Of a stretch of 64,000 bases of DNA, positions 57,291-64,000 are shown one piece after another. Made by a program: the position numbers and the translations under genes. The DNA is from Ascaphus truei (taxonomy: Eukaryota; Chordata; Amphibia; Anura; Ascaphidae). The stretch is from positions 21,862 through 85,861 of the forward strand of contig WSYH01002487.1 in assembly GCA_036426205.1 (NCBI GenBank). Direction: 5' to 3'. The notes beneath the pieces are model-generated. The model searched no databases. It saw only the letters and a program-made list of their open reading frames with translations, and was not told the DNA's origin. Every line of letters begins with the position of its first letter. The first letter of the stretch is position 1.

Positions 57291-57829
57291 GAGGTCTGTA
57301 GCTCTCTCTCCTTGCACAGGCTCATTCTGGACTCCTGCGCTGAAGCATTGGTTTACCAGTGTTGCCCGGCGGTGTTCCCACTCCGGCCTCCCTACCCTTT
57401 CTGGAGACCGGTACCATGGGCCATGGTTGCCGCACACGCAGAACCCGCTCCTGCCCTGCAGCTACTACGTTGAAGCGGGACCTAGTTGACTTCCTGTTAC
57501 CAAAGTTCCGCTTTGATAACGTTCACCCTGATGTCTCCTATCCTGATCCTGGCTCGTCCACTGACTACGCTGCTCTCTCCAGACCCGACCCTGTTATGGA
57601 CGACTACGAACTACGCATTCTGGATCAGTCTGCGCGGTCTAAGGTCGGTGATTATACAACACCACCTCAGCCCTGCGGTCCGGTCCTGGTTTGTGGCGAG
57701 CACAACCGTGACAGTAGCACTGGGCACCCCCTGTTGTTTGTTATATTCACTTGCCACAGCCCAGTGGCACTCTTATGTGACATTACAAATAGTCAAGATT
57801 AGGTGGGTGTTGGCGTTTGAGCTTGCTGG

Positions 57830-57912
57830 GTTTATATATATATATATATATATATTATATAAATATAGTGATAAGTAATATATATTATTATATATATATA
57901 TTATATATAGCA
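57830..57912. repeat. AT microsatellite
   Basis: (TA)n with interruptions. Confidence 0.9.
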
Positions 57913-57980
57913 CAGATAAACATTCCAAGAAACACTGTTTTTAAGTATACCTTTGCTTGCTTCATTCATTGTACAATCGC

Positions 57981-58080
57981 CGGAAGAAGAGATCAGTGTA
58001 TCTCGAAAGCTCGCACAAATAAAGCATTTCGTTAGCCCACAGAACGGTATCATCTATTTATTTTTTGATATTGAAGCTCG
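57981..58080 (+). mobile_element. Penelope-type 3' end
   Basis: GGAAGAAGAGATC...GTATCTCGAAAGCTCGCAC: GGAAGA, extra A, stem GAGAT/ATCTC, GAAA. The same motif layout as 58255-58290 (-). Confidence 0.5.
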
Positions 58081-58102
58081 GCTAACACGGTACTGATACC
58101 TC

Positions 58103-58107
<5 letters not shown>

Positions 58108-58156
<49 letters not shown>
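58108..58156. repeat. (TA)n microsatellite
   Basis: About 24 TA units. Confidence 0.95.
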
Positions 58157-58162
<6 letters not shown>

Positions 58163-58410
58163 AAATAGCCTTGTTAGTCCAGTTGCGATAGTGCAGAATA
58201 AATGAGTTCTTCATGTATTAGGTGATACCTTTTTTATTGACAAACAATTTTGTCATAGGACACTTTCGAGAGTTCTCCTCTCTTCTTCAGGTCAAGCAAT
58301 ACTGATATACAAAGGATTCAATGGCTAAAGCAGTGTAGAAGAGGAAAAACAAAAAAAATACAACAGATATTTACTGTAGATAAGGTAGGGTGTTAAGTGT
58401 TTGAAGCCAG
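58157..58410 (-). mobile_element. Penelope-type repeat, minus strand
   Basis: Matches 62811-63010 closely. On the minus strand it carries CTGAAGA-A-GAGAG...CTCTC-GAAA (58255-58290), a hammerhead-like core with a 5-bp helix II. Confidence 0.65.
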
Positions 58411-58467
58411 GGGACAGTGTCAAAGAAAGGATGCTGGGGGGGAGAGAAAGTGTTGGATAAGATATAA

Positions 58468-58532
58468 TATATATATCTATTATATTTATATATATATATA
58501 TATATTCTATATATATATATATATATATATTG
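58468..58532. repeat. AT microsatellite
   Basis: TATATATA with CTAT variants. Confidence 0.9.
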
Positions 58533-58699
58533 AAACCTTAGATTCGCTCTATACAACCTTAAATGAGCTTTTCTTGAATTCTGCTAAATTTAGACCAAAA
58601 CATATACATACATATACATACATATAGCCTTCACCTCATCAGTATGAGATACCTGCCCGCGTATATAGAACATAGGTCAGAGAATCAACTGCCGGGCAC

Positions 58700-59530
58700 T
58701 AGCCACAGTCCCTTTTGGTGAAGCCTCAGGGAAACTGCTCCTGCCCCTTTTCTTTGTAGTAATGATACAGTTCTTACACTCACTACACGTGCATGTACTG
58801 GGTGAAATAGAAGTATATCTCAGTGTCTCGCTGCAAAAGCCTGTTCTGAAGCCTTATCAGCAGCGCCTCAATTTGTAGCACCTTTTTCCCACCCTAAGTG
58901 AGATTGTGTTGCTACGGATGTATTATGGTGCTGATGTATATCTGTGAAGTGGAACAGAAGGCCTGAGATCTCCGCAATGTTGTAGGGAGACATCAGGACA
59001 AGCTATCATGGATGGTTCGTCGTTCAGCATCAGTGCCTCCAGCCCAAGAGGATCCTGGTGCAGCCAGGATGAACCCCTGGTGCACTTTCCTTAGGTTGCT
59101 CTCTTATAAAGCATCACACCAGAGGTGGTATAAATAGCATTTTTGTACACAGCATGGCAGTACAGGTTGCAGTTCCTGAAGGCAGTACCCAGGCTTGAGG
59201 CCTTGAATACCCCTCCTCAGCAAACCTTACCCCCTAACAGGGCAAGGCCTCAGCCTACTCCTTTCCAGGAGAGGCTCACGACTGCATCCTAATAGCATGG
59301 AGGGCAGCCAAGAACTAACTCCCAGAAACACTTTCTCTAACCCATTGAGGAAAACCCCCTCCTTCCCAGGGGAGTGGCCTGTAAGCCGGCCTCCTACTAG
59401 TCGTAGGCCCCCCATGTAATACCAAGGTACTCCAGAACTTTATTAAGTAACACACATGTAAACAGGCCCTGTAGGATTTGCTCCCGACACTGCCACTCTT
59501 TACTGGGACTTACAGTGGTTGAGGAGCCAG
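58700..59530 (-). repeat. Possible LTR on the minus strand
   Basis: On the minus strand there is a CTATTTATACC-like box near 59135 and an AATAAAG signal near 59440, in GC-moderate sequence with clusters of CCCC/GGGG. Ends are not defined. Short frames (e.g. 59227-59415, -) are unconvincing. Confidence 0.25.
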
Positions 59531-59567
59531 CTAATTAGTAGCTTAAGGAGGCTTGGCTACATACAGT

Positions 59568-59752
59568 TGAAGCAAATGTTATTGCACCTGTTTCTGCATT
59601 GTTTACGATCAACGATGTGTGATAAATTAGCAAAATCGTATCATGTTTTTACGGGCAGATCCATTTGTTTGACAAAGTGGTGATAAATTGTATGATAAGC
59701 ATCACGGCAGTGGTATTATATGCTAACAGGTGCAATAACATCTGCTACAGCT
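59568..59752. mobile_element. MITE-like inverted repeat
   Basis: GCAAATGTTATTGCACCTGTT (59573-59593) and AACAGGTGCAATAACATCTGC (59726-59746) are inverted copies about 130 bp apart. Confidence 0.8.
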
Positions 59753-61049
59753 CTACTTTTCACCCAGTAAAAATACTCATTAGCATTTTTCTACATGATT
59801 GGTAGTTGAGGTAGCATTTGCTAAAAATATAAATAAAATAGCAGCTAAGAAAAATAATTAGGAATGTGAAATAAAGGGTGTCAACTTGAGCTCACATCGT
59901 GGCCATCATTTTGATGGGTCTGCATTTTTAATCAAAACTTTAATTCAAGCACATGCTCATAATAAGGGAATTGATTGATGACACCTAATAATATAACATC
60001 TTTTACAAGTTATACATTTGCACTTTCTGTGGACACGTTCATTAGGAATACATAACTGGCACTTATTGAGAGTAAATGTTTTAATCTCCTCTTCGCCCTT
60101 TAAAAGCCTGTAACCCGCTTTCACAATTCTTGCTAGCAAAGCTGAAGAATATTGTCTGTTTAAGATTAAAGATGCTCCCTATGCTTGGTGTTTTTGTTTG
60201 AGTTTTGCCTCTCAAAGAATGTAGTGCTTTGGCTTTGGTTTTTGCCTAAAACAGGTTTCTTTTAGATTAATATGCTAATGTAAAACGAAAAATAGAATTA
60301 TGTAATCTAAAGCAATTATTTGCTTTCTATTTAAGTATATGTGTCACTTATTTAGCAGTGATGATACTTAAATAATGGTGTTTATAAGCAACAACATGAA
60401 TTCATTAGCAATGTGTAAGATGAATGATAATTAATGCATATTACCAGCAGCACTGCCCTGTTTTAACAAATGTTGCAACCCAGCAGGAAATGGTCGGGTA
60501 TATTAAAGAGTTAGTAGACTACAGAAGTCAGATGTTGCTATAATAGAATAATCTCTGCCCCCTTCTAGAATGTAGCCCAGATTAAATGAACAGTGTTGTT
60601 AACCGAGCTGGAACTGACTTATTGGTAACAAGACACAGATAGACGGAAAGGTCAGATGGTAGTAAATATATCTCTTTCCAACAATATCACAAGTTAACTA
60701 ATCCATTGGGTTAATGGTATTTTATTATGTTTACCCAATTGTGATTGACTGAATATAGAATTTTTTAAATTCCTCTGCTTGCTCTGTACAGCATGTCTCT
60801 CTCTGTTTTGCTGTCTAATCTATGTTATTCCTCTCTGTAGTTCTTCTGCTTTATATTTTTATCATTTTATATCCATTTTTCTTTTCAAGAGGGAACCACA
60901 GCTATTAGAGGGAAAAAATGCATTTCCTCCAGAGCCCACAGTGAAATGAAAATTAAGTTTTATGAGTCGTATGACCTGACTCAGGCTGGCACTCTAAAAA
61001 GTCACTTCCCGTGTTCCTACTTCAAATGGTTTTAGTAGTTCACAAAAAT
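59753..61049. other. No gene seen
   Basis: AT-rich unique-looking sequence without a frame above 60 codons of interest. Confidence 0.5.
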
Positions 61050-61740
61050 GTGCATTGATTTTCCAGTGTAATTGAGTGAGAAAAGTCCCTCTTTTCCCCA
61101 TCCCATGGGAGGCACTGTAGCTGCTGATCGCTTGTTGCTTTTCCTGAAGTCACTGAAGCATATAGAAGGTTGAATTCCACTTTGTTACAACCTTGTGCTT
61201 CAATTCATGGCATAGCAGGTTATACTTGTATTGCAGTTGTTGTAATTTTCTGAATGCTAATGCAAAATGACCAGAGATTCTACATGCAACAGCCAGCATC
61301 ACCTGTGCCATATCATTTTACAGAAAATTAATTACCATCAAGTTGAAAGTGTGGGCAAAATAAGGAATGTGTACAAATCCCTGATAGCACACTGGCAATG
61401 TTTGCTCCATTAATATTATTATTATTATTATTAGCAAAACTTCAGATAGCCTAAGACATTTTCCAAGGACTTTCTTCATTTTATTTACCAGTATGTCCTT
61501 CAAAAAGGTAGCAATATTTAAAGCAGCATGCTTGTGAATTATCTCTTTCAAAATAATTGTAGAAGATGACGATGTTGCTGAAGCTGCAGGTGGTGACAGA
61601 AACACCCAGGGTTCCGTCACTGTCATGTAGTCCTTTGTCCGCATTGCTGGGGTTAAGTGGATAGTTGGCATAATAGAATTCTTGGTGATATTGCCCTGAA
61701 GTTCCATGTACAGATCTGGAAAGGCTTTCTGGAATTTTGT
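61050..61740 (-). pseudogene. hAT-family transposase relic (ZBED-like)
   Basis: The minus-strand frame 61707-61318 contains D-Y-M-T-V-T, H-A-A-L-N-I-A-T-F-L-K-D-I-L, and P-Y-F-A-H-T-F-N-L-M-V (61365-61333). Beyond its stop the homology resumes as V-V-T-K-W-N-S-T-F-Y-M-L-Q (61190-61150) and K-Q-Q-A-I. The order Y-x-T-V-T, H-T-x-x-N-I, C-F-A-H-T-L-N-L, R-W-N-S-T-x-x-M-L is that of the hAT RNase-H-like catalytic core. The Cys before F-A-H is Tyr and the Arg of RWNST is Lys. An ATT triplet run (61414-61433) interrupts it. N-terminal BED finger and C-terminal dimerisation region are absent. A cut-and-paste transposase in live relatives; inactive here. Confidence 0.75.
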
Positions 61741-62202
61741 ATAGTGAGCATGTAATCTCTAGTAATCTGTGAAATCCTACTGTATTAGTTTAAAATATAC
61801 TGTAGGAAAGAGACCCAGTGAAACCTTAGAAGGTATACAGTAGCTCTACGTAATTGCTGTGCTTTAATCATACTAGTTCCTCTTTTCAAAAGACTTTGAC
61901 AGTAAACTCTATCCCCTAATATTTGACAAGGTAAAGAAGACTAGTTAGTTCCCACAATGTACTAGGCACACGTGCCAAGAATCTCGCTCTGAGGACCAAC
62001 AAAATAAACATGCGTTAAAGTTTCAACCGGTGTAAACACACTGGTGTAGTCAGATTCAGGTATAATACTCTGCTAACATAAGTAAATAAGACAACTCAAG
62101 TTAAAGGAAAGGTATAGTGTCTGCCGATCTAAGTAATATACAGTAGCCAAAGGTAAACAATTGTTGTTAAACAAACTAGAACTAAATGAGTATATACAGT
62201 AT
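61741..62202. other. No gene seen
   Basis: Intergenic sequence between the hAT relic and the hammerhead-bearing repeat. Confidence 0.5.
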
Positions 62203-62605
62203 ATATAAAAATATTACTTGTGAGCACATTCACATGTCTTAGACAGGTCTGCAACCCTGCTTTTCGCCATTATCACCTAGCATACAGTGCTTCCACTGCA
62301 GCAAGGGATTCTGGGAAATGACATGCAAATGAGAACACTGTGCCACCTTTTGTCTCAAGTCCACATTACATGGAAAACCCTTAAGCCAATGCTTGCTGCT
62401 TTAAACACAGCTTTTAAACATAGTCTGGGATGAGGTGCCAAGCCAATAAACCCACTCACAGACAGACTGTTTCGACCTTGTGGGTCTCATCAGAGTGAGG
62501 TTGGTTGTACTGGCTTTGCCATTTGAGACATGAGTAGGTCTTCACCACACATTATTTAAGTTATGGTGGGTGAAAAGGTGACTAAAAACCCTCCACCGTA
62601 TAGCA
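62203..62605 (-). mobile_element. Hammerhead-bearing repeat, full unit (403 bp)
   Basis: Starts at ATATAAAAATATTACTTGTG and is followed directly by a second unit with the same start at 62606. Shares most of its length with 29431-29745. The unit carries one hammerhead on the minus strand. Tandem ~400-bp units with one hammerhead each resemble Penelope pseudo-LTRs or retrozyme-like repeats. Confidence 0.75.
62455..62499 (-). ncRNA. Hammerhead ribozyme candidate, copy 2
   Basis: Minus strand: helix I CTCAC/GTGAG with a T-T mismatch next to the core, core CTGATGA, helix II GACC/GGTC fully paired with a 5-nt loop CACAA, core GAAA, helix III A-U and C-G with loop AGTCT, cleavage triplet GTC. All conserved core bases are present. 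Compared with copy 1, helix II is perfect and helix I has the mismatch; together they imply an ancestor with both helices intact. Confidence 0.75.
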
Positions 62606-62761
62606 TATAAAAATATTACTTGTGAGCACATTCACATGTCTCAGACAGGTCTGCAACCCTGCTTTTCGTTATTATCACCTAGCATACAGTGCTTCCACTG
62701 CAGCAAGGGATTCTGGGAAATGACATGCAAATGAGAACACTGTGCCACCTTTTGTCTCAAG

Positions 62762-62763
<2 letters not shown>
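62606..62763 (-). mobile_element. Second hammerhead-repeat unit, truncated
   Basis: Repeats 62203-62368 and stops at GTC before a (TA)n tract, so its hammerhead is lost. Confidence 0.8.

Positions 62764-62810
<47 letters not shown>
62764..62810. repeat. (TA)n microsatellite
   Basis: About 23 TA units between two different repeats. Confidence 0.95.
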
Positions 62811-62813
<3 letters not shown>

Positions 62814-63010
62814 CAGAATAAATGAGTTCTTCAGTATTAGTGATACCTTTTTTATTGGACTAACAATTTATGTCATAGGACAAGCTTTCGAGGGTTCTCC
62901 TCTCTTCTTCAGGTCAAGCAATACTGAAATACACAGGAATCTATGGCTAAAACAGTGTAGAGAGGGAAAAAAAACAACAGATATGTACTGTAGATAAGGT
63001 AGGGTGTTAA
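62811..63010 (-). mobile_element. Penelope-type repeat, minus strand
   Basis: Same repeat as 58180-58400, beginning GTGCAGAATAAATGAGTTCT after a (TA)n tract in both cases. The minus strand has CTGAAGA-A-GAGAG...CTC-GAAAGCTTGTCC (62878-62912). Confidence 0.7.
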
Positions 63011-63157
63011 AAGTGTTTGAAGCCAGGGAAGGGAGACAAGGAAAGGGGGGGAGGGATGCTGGGGGGGGGGGGGGAGAAAGTGTGGATAAGAATAGAGGCA
63101 AGCAGGATAATTACAAACAATTTTGATAGGGTGTGAGAAAACCCATGTCCGCATTAA

Positions 63158-63652
63158 GGGCCTCATGCAGTAAGCGTCGATTAAGTGAAATCGGCAAGCT
63201 TACCGATTAGTCATGTTAATGGCGATTTTTCCTCTCCGTATGCAGTAAGTGCCGAATACATTCAAAATCAACCCGAAAACAAATCCGCCCACTCTCACGA
63301 TGATTATCCGATCACACACAGGTGTATCGGCGTGCGTGGCGGGGTGCTGATAGGTTGCCCAATCACAAATCTTGCAGAATCAGGCGAAACAAGCATGTAT
63401 TTGATTGCGCGCCATATTTAAAGGCAACGTGTACTGCTAATCATTCTCTGTGTTGTTGGGAGTGAGAGAGAGAGAGAGAGACGCACAGAGCTGGCTGATT
63501 GAACATTTGCATATTGACGGAGAGACTTGTTGTGTATTGGGTGAGCTTTGTCCATTGTTGTTTTGTTTACATCTTTGTCTTGTTTTATATGTGGAAGTGT
63601 TTCGTGTGATTGGCTGTACATTAGTTGTCTGTTTTTTGTGAGTGCTGGAAGT
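63158..63652 (+). mobile_element. Probable 5' end of a DNA transposon
   Basis: A TTAA/TAA sequence precedes GGGCCTCATGCAGTAAGC. ATGCAGTAAG recurs at 63240 (TATGCAGTAAGTGCCGA), and AATCGG-CAAGCTTA-CCGATT at 63190-63209 is a small palindrome. A promoter-like box and a reading frame follow. The layout suggests a PIF/Harbinger-like or related element with a 3-bp duplication, but the right end is outside the window. Confidence 0.4.
63414..63422 (+). promoter_or_regulatory. TATA-like box
   Basis: ATATTTAAA, 231 bp before the ATG at 63653; GC-rich sequence lies upstream (GCGTGCGTGGCGGGG) and a (GA)n run at 63464-63480 downstream. Confidence 0.4.
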
Positions 63653-64000
63653 ATGCCCGCAAAGCGTGGGAAGAGTGATGCTGGTGGGAGTGGGAGTGCT
63701 ACTCGTGCGAGTACGCGTCGGAGTGAACGTACTGTTCAGGGGAGTGATGTTGCTGGGAGTGCGAGTGGTGTTGCTGGGAGTGGGAGTGCTGGTGCTGGGA
63801 GTGGGAGTGCTGTTGCTGGGAGTGGGAGTGCTGTTGCTGGGAGTGCTGTTGCTGTGAGTGGGAGTGCTGTTGCTGTGAGTGGGAGTGCTGTTGCTGGGAG
63901 TGGGAGTGTTGTTGCTGGGAGTGGGAGTGCTGTTGCTGGGAGTGGGAGTGCTGGTGCTAGGAGTGGGAGTGCTGGTGCTAGGAGTGGGAGTGCTGGTGCT
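63653..64000 (+). CDS. Open reading frame with 7-residue repeats, cut by window end
   Basis: ATG at 63653 opens a frame of at least 116 codons with no stop before the window ends. The N-terminus M-P-A-K-R-G-K-S-D-A-G-G-S-G and the following A-S-T-R-R-S-E-R-T part are basic and look like a real nuclear-protein start. Then A-V-A-G-S-G-S-type heptads repeat from a 21-bp DNA unit with V/A, G/R and G/V variants. A 21-bp unit preserves frame. The TATA-like box and transposon-like end upstream fit a transposon-encoded protein. No catalytic domain is visible in the part shown, so function is unknown. Confidence 0.45.
   Translation, partial: MPAKRGKSDAGGSGSATRASTRRSERTVQGSDVAGSASGVAGSGSAGAGSGSAVAGSGSAVAGSAVAVSGSAVAVSGSAVAGSGSVVAGSGSAVAGSGSAGARSGSAGARSGSAGA
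63750..64000 (+). repeat. 21-bp minisatellite
   Basis: GCTGTTGCTGGGAGTGGGAG-type units, about 12 copies to the window edge. The 71-codon frame at 63642-63857 is a shadow of it. Confidence 0.95.

Larger units (their letters stand above)
56740..57725 (+). repeat. Gypsy-type LTR with internal tandem repeat
   Basis: Upstream box TTTAAATAC at 56861, then C/T-rich leader sequence, and a 3' end around GTGGCGAGCACAACCGTGACAG (57690-57715) like the ends at 14140 and 38600. Contains the ~135-bp tandem repeat (57018-57290). Overlapping frames on both strands (up to 155 codons) come from the absence of stops in GC-rich repeats. Confidence 0.45.

Noticed and set aside
57006..57878. Overlapping long frames on both strands (up to 155 codons)
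   Set aside because: They lie in a GC/CT-rich LTR with a tandem repeat; frames on opposite strands overlap and none shows a domain.

Overview
This window reads as intergenic DNA from a large, repeat-rich vertebrate genome, most likely a frog. The reasons are the mixture of Penelope-like elements with GIY-YIG endonucleases, an L1/Tx1-type LINE, a CR1/Rex1-like LINE, Ty3/gypsy LTRs, hAT relics, hairpin MITEs, hammerhead-ribozyme repeats and long AT microsatellites, with no prokaryotic gene organisation. I see no intact host gene. The only reading frame that could be a live gene start is at the right edge (63653 to the end). The species assignment is inference.

Layout. 1-4785 is error-like sequence with fragments of a Penelope reverse transcriptase (+) and a Ty3/gypsy reverse transcriptase (-). 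4786-16152 is built around one LTR retroelement. A clean forward copy lies at 9507-13923 (partial 5' LTR, primer-binding site, coiled-coil reading frame, 627-bp 3' LTR). To its left is a noisy inverted copy (5800-9506), and left of that a noisy forward fragment (4786-5765). 16536-21845 repeats 10795-16152 almost base for base but with dense small indels. 22757-27830 is a tandem array of a ~1.75-kb Penelope-derived unit. 29209-33640 holds a hammerhead-bearing foldback and a Penelope element split by a solo LTR with a clean 5-bp target duplication. 33.8-36.6 kb is a cluster of hairpin elements. 37.6-38.6 kb is an LTR, 38.8-39.4 kb a G-rich 20-bp minisatellite. 41.58-47.45 kb is a nearly full-length but dead L1-clade LINE with target duplication. 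49.0-52.4 kb contains two foldback elements, one 2.1 kb long with a 15-bp target duplication. 56.7-57.7 kb is an LTR with an internal ~135-bp repeat. 61.0-61.7 kb is a hAT transposase relic (-). 62.2-62.8 kb is a ~403-bp tandem unit with a second hammerhead. 63.16 kb to the end is the probable 5' end of a DNA transposon with a promoter-like box and an open reading frame of 7-residue Ala/Gly/Ser/Val-rich repeats.

No genes here form a host pathway; the logic is nested insertion. The clearest case is a Penelope unit containing a LINE, which contains an inverted-repeat insertion. The most interesting items are the LTR element whose whole interior is a cytoskeletal-type coiled-coil reading frame instead of gag-pol, the two hammerhead motifs with a looser hammerhead-like core recurring in other repeats, and the strand-alternating noisy copies, which look like an assembly or read artefact and should be resolved before anything in 1-22.5 kb is interpreted.
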